The position numbers and the translations under genes were made by a program. A stretch of 32,576 bases of DNA, taken from NCBI RefSeq assembly GCF_029893325.1, contig NZ_JARXWL010000030.1, forward strand, positions 1 through 32,576. The letters are read 5' to 3'. The DNA is from Enterococcus sp. PF1-24. GTDB taxonomy: Bacteria; Bacillota; Bacilli; Lactobacillales; Enterococcaceae. Position 1 is the first letter of the stretch; each line of letters starts with the position of its first letter. Positions 10,769 to 18,919 of the stretch are shown in pieces. The notes below the pieces were generated by a model. The model saw only the letters and a program-made list of their open reading frames with translations. It did not search any database and had not been told where the DNA came from.

Positions 10769-12578
10769 AGTCTACATAATCAGTCGTTAAATAATTAATT
10801 CCCAGCGCCGCCACTCGTTGAAATTCACTGGTTGGCGTTGTCCACAAATTAATGACCACATTTTTCGCTTGTGAACGAGCAATCACATCAATTTTAGAAA
10901 TCGCATCACTGTAATGAACATCAATACCAACGTTATTTCCCAGCGTACTCACCTTATCAATTAACTGATCATCAAAAGTATCGCTTAACAGCTGAACTTG
11001 CAGATTTGGCATGCGACTCTTCATTTCGACTAAATGATTAAAATCAAAAGAAATCAAAACACCGGTATTTGCAAAACCATAATTATTAATTTTAGCCATC
11101 AAATAATCATAATCACTGGCGGAAATCGCTGCACCCGCTTTTAATTCAATAAAGGGAACTTTGCCATTTTCTTGCATAATTGAGAGAAACTCATCAATGG
11201 TTGGCACACGCAATTGTTCTTTAGAATAAGCACCAAAATTAGTCCCTGAGTCAATCTGCAACTGGCGGATTTCATCTAAAGTCAAATCGCTGATTTTCCC
11301 TTTGCCGTTGGTCATACGATCGACGGTATCATCGTGCATAACCACCCATTGTTTATCTTTGGTTAGCTGAATATCCGTTTCTACGCCCCAATTGGTTGCT
11401 TGATAAAAAGATGGCAACGAATTTTCTGGCGCATTTTGGTGATTTCCACGATGGGCAATAAAATGAATATCTTCATTCATTTCATTGACAGAATTGGTTT
11501 CAGTCGGGATATAGCCTTGTTCCGTTTTATAAATTTTCAAGTCGTCGTTATAAACAACCCCTTGAATATACGCCATACTGTTAGCAGCCACATCACTGAT
11601 TGGCGTCGTTAAAGCTCGGTCAGCAAATAATTTAGTTGCTTGCAACAGACGAACTCGGGTTGGTTGATCTAAATTGATTTCAGCTTGACCTGCTTCAAAT
11701 TTAGCCGTTAAACCATTTTCCCCTTGCCAATGTCCTTCAGCTGTATAAATCCCATTAGCAAAATTGAAATCTTCATAATCCATGCGGACTTTATAAGTAT
11801 TAGCTGATTCTTTTTGAGCTTCATACCATTTAATATCACTTTGATCCGGCTGCGACCAAATCGGTACTTGCACCGTTTCCGCATCAGCAGCACTATTCAC
11901 CGTTAAAAGTAAATCAAATTGCCCTTTATCCACTCGTGAAATATCTATGGTTCCACTAATTGTTGGCGCGGCCACATCAAACTCGCCCATTTCAACAGTT
12001 TCTGTTAAACCAGTACTGCGTTCAATAGTGGCTAAAACTTGATAACGACCACTTTCTAAATGATCTTTAACTAGCATTTCACTTTCCCAGAGTTTATTTT
12101 CTGGATTGTAAGTTGCTTCGTAAGCTTTAGCATCTTTCTGACCGTCCGCTTCGCCCCAAACGAAAAAAACAACTTTATTGACGTGTTTCGCTTTGCCCAC
12201 ATCAATTTGCAATTGATAAGTCGTTTGCTTTTTAGCAAGATCAATAATTCGAAAAACAGGGGTTCCCTGCCCGATTTTAGTCGTTAAATTTAATTGGTTA
12301 GCAAAAGTTTCTTGATATTTACTATTAATAAACGAGCCGTCCTGCGTCTCTGATATAGCTGTTCCTAACGGTAAAAAATCCTCCTCAATTTTTAAAAGCT
12401 CAGGCTTATTAAATAAATAACCTTCTCGATCATAAATCGTCGTCACAAAAACACGGGTGAATTTACCATATAACCAATAACCAGAAGCACTGGCTAATAA
12501 TAAAAACAAACCAATGAGAAATGATAAATTTATTCTTTTTTTATTTTTTTTTCGTTTTTTTGTTTTTTGATTAGTCAT
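10767..12578 (-). CDS. Membrane-anchored glycerophosphodiester phosphodiesterase with GBS_Bsp-like repeats
   Basis: A 603-aa extracellular enzyme. Residues 1-16 are very basic, followed by one membrane segment (about 17-37) acting as an uncleaved anchor. Two GBS_Bsp-like modules follow (about 117-202 and 210-302; WSQPDQSDIKWYEA is characteristic), then an SH3-like segment (about 308-362). The C-terminal GDPD domain (about 371-603) keeps the catalytic set: His376-Arg377 in AHRG, Glu385 in APENS, Glu400/Asp402 in ETDIQ, and His415 in VVMHDDTVDR. It should hydrolyse glycerophosphodiesters, perhaps from phospholipid or teichoic acid turnover, outside the cell. No ribosome binding site precedes the ATG, and a promoter places the transcript start on it. 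Confidence 0.9.
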   Translation of the reverse strand: MTNQKTKKRKKNKKRINLSFLIGLFLLLASASGYWLYGKFTRVFVTTIYDREGYLFNKPELLKIEEDFLPLGTAISETQDGSFINSKYQETFANQLNLTTKIGQGTPVFRIIDLAKKQTTYQLQIDVGKAKHVNKVVFFVWGEADGQKDAKAYEATYNPENKLWESEMLVKDHLESGRYQVLATIERSTGLTETVEMGEFDVAAPTISGTIDISRVDKGQFDLLLTVNSAADAETVQVPIWSQPDQSDIKWYEAQKESANTYKVRMDYEDFNFANGIYTAEGHWQGENGLTAKFEAGQAEINLDQPTRVRLLQATKLFADRALTTPISDVAANSMAYIQGVVYNDDLKIYKTEQGYIPTETNSVNEMNEDIHFIAHRGNHQNAPENSLPSFYQATNWGVETDIQLTKDKQWVVMHDDTVDRMTNGKGKISDLTLDEIRQLQIDSGTNFGAYSKEQLRVPTIDEFLSIMQENGKVPFIELKAGAAISASDYDYLMAKINNYGFANTGVLISFDFNHLVEMKSRMPNLQVQLLSDTFDDQLIDKVSTLGNNVGIDVHYSDAISKIDVIARSQAKNVVINLWTTPTSEFQRVAALGINYLTTDYVD

Positions 12579-12585
12579 ACTTGTT

Positions 12586-12614
12586 ATTATAGATTCAAAC
12601 TAAGCACTTGTCTA
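12586..12614 (-). promoter_or_regulatory. GDPD gene promoter, predicted leaderless start
   Basis: On the minus strand, TAGACA (12614-12609), 17 bp, TATAAT (12591-12586). The -10 box ends 7 bp before the ATG at 12578, so the transcript would begin at or one base before the start codon. Confidence 0.7.
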
Positions 12615-12641
12615 ATGGAAGTTAGCAATTTTTATTTTGGC

Positions 12642-12670
12642 TTTACAAATTTTTAAACTAGATTTATAAT
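12642..12670 (+). promoter_or_regulatory. tRNA-Thr promoter
   Basis: TTTACA (12642-12647), 17 bp, TATAAT (12665-12670), 11 bp before the tRNA 5' end. Confidence 0.85.
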
Positions 12671-12681
12671 TTTTATTATTC

Positions 12682-12754
12682 GCCAGCTTAGCTCAGTTGG
12701 TAGAGCAGTGCATTCGTAATGCAAAGGTCACAGGTTCGACTCCTGCAGTTGGCA
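12682..12754 (+). tRNA. tRNA-Thr(CGU)
   Basis: A complete 73-nt cloverleaf: acceptor GCCAGCT with AGTTGGC and discriminator A, D stem GCTC/GAGC, anticodon loop TTCGTAA with anticodon CGT at 12715-12717, and T loop TTCGACT. The 3' CCA is not encoded. Two outer stem pairs are mismatched (27-43 G-A and 49-65 A-C). It reads ACG and stands alone, with its own promoter and terminator. Confidence 0.95.
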
Positions 12755-12763
12755 CTTAAAAAA

Positions 12764-12801
12764 ACTCTGGTAATTAGTTAACACAATTACCAGAGTTTTT
12801 T
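12764..12801 (+). terminator. tRNA-Thr terminator
   Basis: A perfect 12-bp stem (12764-12775 with 12785-12796) followed by a T run to 12801, 9 bp after the tRNA. Confidence 0.92.
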
Positions 12802-12826
12802 CTTTTTCTACACATAAATAAAGCAC

Positions 12827-12855
12827 AAAAAAGAAGCTAAGTTTCCTTAGCTTCT
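12827..12855 (-). terminator. upp terminator
   Basis: A 10-bp stem (12832-12841 with 12846-12855) with a 4-nt loop, followed on the minus strand by a U run complementary to the A run at 12827-12832. It begins 11 bp after the upp stop. Confidence 0.9.
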
Positions 12856-12866
12856 ATCATACATTT

Positions 12867-13496
12867 TTATTTAGTTCCAAATAAACGGTCGCCAGCGTCA
12901 CCTAAACCAGGGACAATATAGCCATTTTCGTTTAATTTTTCATCTAAAGCGGCTGTGTAAATATCAATATCAGGATGAGCATCTTGTAAAGCTTTAACGC
13001 CTTCTGGTGCAGCTACTAAACATACAAATTTAATATTTGAAGCCCCACGTTTTTTCAAAGCATCAATCGCCATAATTGCTGAACCACCAGTAGCTAACAT
13101 TGGGTCTACAACAAATAATTGACGGCTATCAATATCTTCAGGTAATTTAATGAAATATTCATGTGGTACTAAAGTTTCTTCATCACGATACATCCCGATA
13201 TGACCAACTTTAGCAGCAGGAATCAATTGCATAATCCCATCAACCATGCCAATACCAGCACGTAAAATCGGAATAATCGCAACTTTTTTACCAGATAAAG
13301 CTTTTTGTGTAGTTTTTACCATTGGTGTTTCAATGATCACATCTTCTAACGGCATATCTCGTGAAACTTCATAAGCCATCAACATAGCAATTTCGTTGAC
13401 TACCTCACGAAAAACTTTTGTTCCACAATTTTTATCACGAATAATTGTTAGTTTGTGTTGAATTAGTGGATGATCGATTACTTGAAATTTACCCAT
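12867..13496 (-). CDS. upp: Uracil phosphoribosyltransferase
   Basis: A 209-aa cytosolic salvage enzyme that makes UMP from uracil and PRPP. The PRPP-binding loop is [10 protein letters not shown] (residues 131-140), with [13 protein letters not shown] upstream and a C-terminal [11 protein letters not shown] uracil-site segment. The length is exactly the family's usual 209 aa. An AAAGGAG ribosome binding site precedes the ATG. It lies downstream of glyA in the same direction, as in other enterococci, but a terminator lies between the two. Confidence 0.98.
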   Translation of the reverse strand: MGKFQVIDHPLIQHKLTIIRDKNCGTKVFREVVNEIAMLMAYEVSRDMPLEDVIIETPMVKTTQKALSGKKVAIIPILRAGIGMVDGIMQLIPAAKVGHIGMYRDEETLVPHEYFIKLPEDIDSRQLFVVDPMLATGGSAIMAIDALKKRGASNIKFVCLVAAPEGVKALQDAHPDIDIYTAALDEKLNENGYIVPGLGDAGDRLFGTK

Positions 13497-13580
13497 ATAA
13501 ATGCTCCTTTTCTCTATTGTAGATTTCGTTATTTTTCTATAAAATCTACTAAGTTTAATCTTTTATTTCTTGCTTCTATT

Positions 13581-13614
13581 GTAAAACAAAAACGGGCAAA
13601 TGGCTAGCCCGTTT
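13581..13614 (-). terminator. glyA terminator
   Basis: An 8-bp GC-containing stem (13590-13597 with 13607-13614), followed on the minus strand by a U-rich tract. It lies 8 bp after the glyA stop and separates glyA from upp. Confidence 0.8.
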
Positions 13615-13621
13615 CTTTCGT

Positions 13622-14860
13622 TTATACATATAAAGGATGTTTCCGAGTTAACGCTAAAACTTCCAAGCGAATCGCTTCTAATTCATTATCGTTTTCGCGA
13701 CCTCTTAAAGCCCGCACAACTAAATCAGCCACATGAGCACAATTTTCTTCATTAAAACCACGAGAAGTAATCGCTGGTGTACCAATCCGAATACCACTGG
13801 TTTTAAAAGGACTTAAAGTTTCAAAAGGAATTGAATTTTTATTAGCGGTAATATTCACTGAATCTAAAATCGCTTCCGCTTCTTTACCATTAATACCAAA
13901 GCCACGAACATCAATTAACAGTAAATGATTATCAGTTGAGCCAGACACTAAGCGAGCTTCCGGTGCTTGATTAAAGACTTTCACCATCGCTTGAGCATTA
14001 TCAACAACCTGTTTAGAGTATTCTTTAAATTCTGGTGCCAACGCTTCTTTAAAAGCAACTGCTTTGCCGGCAATTACGTGCTCTAAAGGTCCCCCTTGAA
14101 TTCCTGGGAAAATCGCACTGTTAACTTTTTTCGCTAATTCTTCATCGTTGGTTAACACCATGCCACCACGCGGACCACGTAAAGTTTTATGAGTAGTCGT
14201 TGTTGTAATATCAGCATACGGCACTGGATTTGGATGCAAACTTGCTGCTACTAAACCAGCAATATGGGCCATATCCACCATTAATTTAGCGCCCACTTCA
14301 TCTGCAATTTCACGGAATTTTTTAAAATCAATTGTCCGGCTGTAAGCACTCGCACCAGCAACAATCAATTTTGGTCGATGTTTGCGGGCTAAAATCCGCA
14401 CGACATTATAATCAATGACTTCGGTCGTTGGATCCACACCATAACTGACAAAATTATACGTTTTGCCACTAAAGTTCACTGGTGAGCCATGAGTTAAATG
14501 TCCACCAGCTGATAAATCCATCCCTAAAACCGTATCACCAGCTTCAATTAAAGCTAAATAAGCAGCTGTATTGGCTTGAGAGCCAGAGTGTGGTTGTACA
14601 TTAACAAATTTAGCGCCAAATAATTCTTTAGCCCGATCAATCGCTAAATTTTCAATCACATCTACATATTCACAGCCACCATAATAACGGCGACCAGGAT
14701 AGCCTTCCGCATATTTATTGGTTAAAACACTTCCCTGTGCTGCCATTACCCCTTTAGAAACGATATTTTCTGAAGCTATCAATTCTAAATTATCATCTTG
14801 ACGACGATATTCCTTAGCAATTGTTTCCCATACTTCTGGATCAAATTCTTTGTAATCCAT
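13622..14860 (-). CDS. glyA: Serine hydroxymethyltransferase
   Basis: A 412-aa PLP enzyme that converts serine and tetrahydrofolate to glycine and methylene-tetrahydrofolate. The PLP lysine is in [15 protein letters not shown] (Lys225 from the chosen start); the substrate-binding stretches NLELIASEN and [13 protein letters not shown] are intact. I chose the ATG at 14860 (MDYKEF), which has AAGGGTG 9 nt upstream; a GTG at 14881 would overlap that site and give a family-atypical extension. The length fits bacterial GlyA. Confidence 0.97.
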   Translation of the reverse strand: MDYKEFDPEVWETIAKEYRRQDDNLELIASENIVSKGVMAAQGSVLTNKYAEGYPGRRYYGGCEYVDVIENLAIDRAKELFGAKFVNVQPHSGSQANTAAYLALIEAGDTVLGMDLSAGGHLTHGSPVNFSGKTYNFVSYGVDPTTEVIDYNVVRILARKHRPKLIVAGASAYSRTIDFKKFREIADEVGAKLMVDMAHIAGLVAASLHPNPVPYADITTTTTHKTLRGPRGGMVLTNDEELAKKVNSAIFPGIQGGPLEHVIAGKAVAFKEALAPEFKEYSKQVVDNAQAMVKVFNQAPEARLVSGSTDNHLLLIDVRGFGINGKEAEAILDSVNITANKNSIPFETLSPFKTSGIRIGTPAITSRGFNEENCAHVADLVVRALRGRENDNELEAIRLEVLALTRKHPLYV

Positions 14861-14988
14861 TTTAATAAACACCCTTCCCACTTAGCAGTAAACTTTTAGC
14901 CTCTTTCAAATTTAACTATAAAAAAGACTAGTCAACCTTCATAAAACACTTTTGTTCACAGCTAGATTCTATAAAATTATTTTATTGC

Positions 14989-14997
14989 ATTGTATCA
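14989..14997 (-). promoter_or_regulatory. Candidate extended -10 promoter of glyA
   Basis: TGATACAAT on the minus strand (14997-14989) is an extended -10 element; the -35 region is weak. It lies about 130 bp upstream of the glyA start. Confidence 0.4.
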
Positions 14998-15025
14998 CAT
15001 CTTTAAAGATTATAGAAAAGAAATC

Positions 15026-16051
15026 TTAATTTTCAAAATAATTTGCTGAAGAATTTTGATTACTAGCCTTTTTTAAACGATTCATATAAGCTGCCCCTAA
15101 ACCTTCTTCTGAAAAAATTGGCGCAAAAATCACTTGTAAATTTTCTTCATCTAAAGCCCGTAAACCCGCAAATAACCCTTGAGCGGCAGCCGCAACCGAA
15201 TCATCTGCTAACGAAAAAATAGCGACTTCACTATCAGTAAAATATTTTTGAATTGTGGGTCCAGCAATAATGCCGACCGCTATTTTTTTAGCAAGATTAA
15301 CAACCTGCTGCCAATCTTGTGGATAAACCATCACAACTGGTGTCGTTGGCGCATAATGCTTATATTTCATACCTGGGGATTTCGGCGTAGCCGCTTCGCT
15401 CACTAAATGGTTATCCAACAAAATTTCCGTTTGCAAATAATTCGCTAATTCTTCTTGAGTAATTGCCCCTGGTCGCAAAATCATTGGCGGTAAATCAGGA
15501 TTGCTTAAATCTAAAACCGTTGATTCTACACCAATTTCCGTTGAACCATCATCTAAAATCCCAGCAATTTTATGATTCATATCATGAAAAACATGAGCGG
15601 CTGAAGTCGGACTGGGTTTACCAGAAGTATTAGCGCTAGGACCAACAATTGGTCTAGCTACTTTTTCAATTAATAACAAGGTTTTGGGGTTATTTGGAAT
15701 ACGAAAAGCCGCTGTGGATAACCCGCCTGTTACCACACTAGGAATACACCCTTCTTTAATCTTAAAAATCAAAGTCAGCGGCCCTGGCCAATACTTATTC
15801 ACAATTTTTTCGGTTAGCGGATGAAACTTATCCACATACTCCTTAACCATTGCAAAACTATTGACATGTAAGATGAGTGGATTATCGGTTGGCCGACCTT
15901 TTGCTTGAAAAACTTTCTTAACTGCTTCTTCAGAAAGCCCATTAGCTCCCAATCCGTAGACTGTTTCAGTGGGAAAAGCTACCAGTTGATCAGCTAACAA
16001 TAGCTGGGCGGCTTCTTCAATTTCTGTTGTGTTCAAAATTTTAGTATCCAC
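15026..16051 (-). CDS. sua5: L-threonylcarbamoyladenylate synthase (Sua5/YwlC)
   Basis: A 341-aa protein of the long Sua5 type. The N-terminal YrdC-like domain (about 1-200) has the PTETVYGLGANG, KGRPTDNPLILHV and GPSANTSGKPSPTSA motifs; a linker with SPGMKYKHYAP leads into the C-terminal Sua5 domain. It makes threonylcarbamoyl-AMP for the tRNA t6A modification. The start appears to be GTG at 16051, 12 nt after an AAGGAGG site, a long spacing; two near-perfect DnaA boxes lie across the start and that spacer. The coding region itself holds four perfect DnaA boxes. It follows prmC at a distance of 173 bp. Confidence 0.95.
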   Translation of the reverse strand: MDTKILNTTEIEEAAQLLLADQLVAFPTETVYGLGANGLSEEAVKKVFQAKGRPTDNPLILHVNSFAMVKEYVDKFHPLTEKIVNKYWPGPLTLIFKIKEGCIPSVVTGGLSTAAFRIPNNPKTLLLIEKVARPIVGPSANTSGKPSPTSAAHVFHDMNHKIAGILDDGSTEIGVESTVLDLSNPDLPPMILRPGAITQEELANYLQTEILLDNHLVSEAATPKSPGMKYKHYAPTTPVVMVYPQDWQQVVNLAKKIAVGIIAGPTIQKYFTDSEVAIFSLADDSVAAAAQGLFAGLRALDEENLQVIFAPIFSEEGLGAAYMNRLKKASNQNSSANYFEN

Positions 16052-16250
16052 AGGTTTTCCACACCTCCTTTAGTAAAAAATATCCTGATTTATCAGCTTT
16101 TCAACCACTTTATCCCCAGTTTGGGGATAACTACAAAATCCGCTTGTGAACAAGTCTGTTGAAAAGTCATTTTCTAAGCTGCCTATTATGACTGGCTTTC
16201 TCTAAAAAAATAACATCCTTATTTTCACTTATCCACAACATTGTGGATAA
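15318..16250. promoter_or_regulatory. DnaA-box cluster across sua5 and the end of prmC
   Basis: Five perfect TTATCCACA boxes (15318-15326 minus, 15713-15721 minus, 15828-15836 plus, 16229-16237 plus, 16242-16250 minus) and one TTATTCACA (15795-15803 plus). One-mismatch boxes lie at 16044-16052, 16055-16063, 16110-16118 and 16122-16130 (TTATCCCCA inverted pair), and 16145-16153. The pair at 16229/16242 forms a 22-bp inverted repeat with 10-bp arms. I found no other perfect TTATCCACA in the window by eye. B. subtilis is reported to carry a DnaA-box cluster near ywlC, the sua5 orthologue. Confidence 0.8.
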
Positions 16251-17076
16251 CTACGATCCGATCTTTCCCTGCCATATCTTGTTTCACTGCAACTATTTTA
16301 TCAGGAAAAGCCCTTTGAAAAATTTCTGTTACTGCTGCGCCTTGTTGAAAACCAATTTCTAAATAGATTTTGCCGGTTGGCTTTAAATGTTGTTGTGCCG
16401 CTAAAGCAATTTCTTGATAAATCGCTAAACCGTTGTTTTCAGCAAATAAAGCTGTTTTAGGTTCAAACTGGCGCACACTTTCATCCATTAAATCCCATTC
16501 ATCTTCGCTGATATAAGGGGGATTGGCAACAATTATATCAAATTTTTCAGTTGAAAATTTAGTTAACACACTGCCTAAACGAAAATCAATAGGCGTTTGC
16601 GCTTTTTCAGCATTTTCTTCAGCTACCATTAAAGTGGCTGCCGAAATATCGCTGGCAGCAACTTGCCAGCTAGGTTGCTCCGCTTTTAAAGTAATCGCAA
16701 TTGCACCACTGCCAGTACCGATATCGACCACCGTCAAATTTTCTTGCGGATTTTCTTGTAAGCATAAGGCAACTAATTCTTCGGTTTCTGGCCGCGGAAT
16801 TAACGTAGCTTCGTTCACTTTAAATTTCCGGTCATAAAAAGTGCTATAACCTAATAAATAATCAGGGGGATAATGCTTAGCCAGTTGTTGTAGATCATTT
16901 TCAATCATGATTTGATCGGCTTCCGTTATCTCTTGATTCAGTTGCAAGAGCCAGTCAATTTTCCGCCAGCCTTTACGTTCTAAAAAAAGATATTGAATGC
17001 TATAACCTTCAATGCCCGCTTCCTCTAAAAAAGAAGAAGCCCGCAAAAGGACTTCTCTGTATGTTTGTTTAGCCAT
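16225..17076 (-). CDS. prmC: PrmC, release factor glutamine methyltransferase
   Basis: A 283-aa SAM-dependent methyltransferase that methylates the GGQ glutamine of RF1 and RF2. The SAM motif is VVDIGTGSG (about 116-124) and the catalytic NPPY is at residues 185-188, with the PrmC N-terminal helical domain before it. The start overlaps the prfA stop by 8 nt, so it is translationally coupled to its substrate's gene. The last codons (VIHNVVDK) are written in two inverted perfect DnaA boxes, so its C-terminus is constrained by that site. Confidence 0.97.
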   Translation of the reverse strand: MAKQTYREVLLRASSFLEEAGIEGYSIQYLFLERKGWRKIDWLLQLNQEITEADQIMIENDLQQLAKHYPPDYLLGYSTFYDRKFKVNEATLIPRPETEELVALCLQENPQENLTVVDIGTGSGAIAITLKAEQPSWQVAASDISAATLMVAEENAEKAQTPIDFRLGSVLTKFSTEKFDIIVANPPYISEDEWDLMDESVRQFEPKTALFAENNGLAIYQEIALAAQQHLKPTGKIYLEIGFQQGAAVTEIFQRAFPDKIVAVKQDMAGKDRIVVIHNVVDK

Positions 17077-18142
17077 TTTGCATTTCTTCCAATTTTGATG
17101 TTTGATCGTATAACACTAAAGCATCCACGATTTCATCTAATTTCCCTGCTAAAATTTGATCTAATTTTTGAATGGTTAAACCAATTCGGTGATCGGTTAC
17201 GCGGTTTTGTGGAAAATTATAGGTACGAATCCGTTCTGAACGATCGCCGGTTCCCACTGCAGATTTACGGCTAGCATCATATTCACTTTGGGCTTCATGT
17301 TGAATTTGATCATAAACCCGTGCCCGCAAAACTTTCATGGCTTTTTCACGGTTTTTCAACTGCGAACGTTCATCCTGCATCGCTACAGCAATCCCCGTTG
17401 GCAAGTGAGTTAAACGAACCGCTGAAGCTGTTTTATTGACGTGCTGTCCACCAGCACCAGAAGCGTGATAAATATCAACCCGAATATCTTTATCCGCCAT
17501 TTCAATTTCAACTTCTTCGGCTTCCGGCATAACAACCACAGTTGCCGTTGATGTGTGAATCCGTCCTTGTGATTCAGTTGACGGTACTCGTTGCACACGG
17601 TGAGCGCCACTTTCGTATTTTAATTTAGAAAAGACGTTTTCGCCAGTAATCATCATGATAACTTCTTTATAGCCACCAATCCCCGTGATATTGGCATCCA
17701 TCACGTCGACTTTCCAGCCTTGCGCTTCCGCAAACTTTTGATACATATTAAATAAATCGCCAGCAAACAAAGCGGCTTCATCGCCACCTGCTGCTCCCCG
17801 AATTTCCATAATAATATTTTTATCATCATTAGGATCTTTAGGTAACAGTAAAATTTTAATTTTTTCTTCTAAAACTTCTTTTTCTTTCTTTAAATCAGCT
17901 AATTCTTCTTTGGCCATTTCAGCCATTTCAGCATCTAAACTTTCTCCAAGTAATTCTTCGGTATCTTTAATTCCTTCAACCACTTGTTTATAACGACGGT
18001 AAACTTCCACCGTTTCCCGCGTATTTGATTCTTCTTTCGATAGCTGCATAAAACGCTTCGTATCATTAATTACAGCCGGATCACTTAATAATTCTCCTAG
18101 CTCTTCGTAACGGTCTTCAATTGCTTGTAATTGATCGTACAT
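17069..18142 (-). CDS. prfA: Peptide chain release factor 1
   Basis: A 357-aa class I release factor reading UAA and UAG. The hydrolysis motif GGQ is at residues 231-233 in [16 protein letters not shown], and the codon-recognition region contains PST (187-189), the PxT motif that marks RF1 rather than RF2. The N-terminal ~100 residues are the usual acidic, helical domain. An AAGGAG ribosome binding site precedes the ATG. It lies 59 bp after tdk and overlaps prmC. Confidence 0.98.
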   Translation of the reverse strand: MYDQLQAIEDRYEELGELLSDPAVINDTKRFMQLSKEESNTRETVEVYRRYKQVVEGIKDTEELLGESLDAEMAEMAKEELADLKKEKEVLEEKIKILLLPKDPNDDKNIIMEIRGAAGGDEAALFAGDLFNMYQKFAEAQGWKVDVMDANITGIGGYKEVIMMITGENVFSKLKYESGAHRVQRVPSTESQGRIHTSTATVVVMPEAEEVEIEMADKDIRVDIYHASGAGGQHVNKTASAVRLTHLPTGIAVAMQDERSQLKNREKAMKVLRARVYDQIQHEAQSEYDASRKSAVGTGDRSERIRTYNFPQNRVTDHRIGLTIQKLDQILAGKLDEIVDALVLYDQTSKLEEMQNG

Positions 18143-18201
18143 TATCTTGCTCCTTATTTTTAAGTATTCATTCTATTTTATAATTGCGCTAATTTATTCC
18201 G

Positions 18202-18786
18202 CTAATCTTCTTTGGCTAAACTGATCGGGTCAAAATAGTGTTTGCGGCAAACGGGATAATAAGCTTCATTACCACCAATTTGAACTTGATTGCCTTCATA
18301 AATTGGCTGACCGTCAATGTAATGTAAATTCATGGTTGCTTTTTTATGACAAAACCAGCAAATTGTTTTTAACTCTTCGATTTTATCTGCATATAATAGT
18401 AAATATTTTGAGCCTTCAAATAATTCATTACGAAAATCATTTTTTAAGCCAAAAGCCATGACAGGAATATCTAGTTTATCAACAATATTCGCCAATGCCA
18501 ACACATGATGCTTTTGTAAAAACTGAGATTCATCAATTAAAATGCAATAAGGGCGATAATCTAAATTGACAATCATCTCATACAAGTCAGTTTCTTCAAA
18601 AACTGGTAGGGCTTCTCTTTTTAGCCCAATCCGGCTAGAAATTACGCCGATACCATCTCTTGTATCCAACCCACTAGTTAAAAGAACGACCGGTTTATTT
18701 TGCTCTTCATAATTATGAGCAACCTTCAAAATTTCAATCGTTTTGCCGCTATTCATCGCGCCATATTTAAAAAATAATTGTGCCAT
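18202..18786 (-). CDS. tdk: Thymidine kinase
   Basis: A 194-aa type II thymidine kinase that phosphorylates thymidine in salvage. The P-loop GAMNSGKT is at residues 9-16, the Walker B-like ILIDESQFL follows, and the C-terminal zinc/lasso region has a CWFCHKKA pair plus CRKH. The family length is about 190-200 aa. An AAAGGTGAAG site precedes the ATG. It is the first gene of the probable tdk-prfA-prmC-sua5 transcript. Confidence 0.97.
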   Translation of the reverse strand: MAQLFFKYGAMNSGKTIEILKVAHNYEEQNKPVVLLTSGLDTRDGIGVISSRIGLKREALPVFEETDLYEMIVNLDYRPYCILIDESQFLQKHHVLALANIVDKLDIPVMAFGLKNDFRNELFEGSKYLLLYADKIEELKTICWFCHKKATMNLHYIDGQPIYEGNQVQIGGNEAYYPVCRKHYFDPISLAKED

Positions 18787-18818
18787 CTCACTTCACCTTT
18801 CAACATCATTCCTTTGGT

Positions 18819-18824
18819 ATTATA
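18819..18824 (-). promoter_or_regulatory. Probable tdk operon promoter (-10)
   Basis: A perfect TATAAT on the minus strand (18824-18819), 32 bp before the tdk ATG. The -35 region 17 bp upstream reads TGTAAA, a poor match. Confidence 0.5.
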
Positions 18825-18919
18825 CTTTAAAACAAACATTTTTTACAGTCTAAAATTAGCGGGATGCCAAAATCGCCTTGCCTAAAGCTGCTACTCATAC
18901 CTTATAAAAGGTAGTAAAC

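Noticed and set aside
12682-12801. tRNA-Thr as an integration site for a mobile element
   Set aside because: No integrase and no repeated 3' tRNA fragment nearby; both flanks are ordinary genes with their own terminators.
15318-16250. Chromosomal replication origin
   Set aside because: There is no dnaA-dnaN pair and no strong AT-rich unwinding region beside the boxes; most lie within coding sequence, which fits a titration or regulatory cluster.
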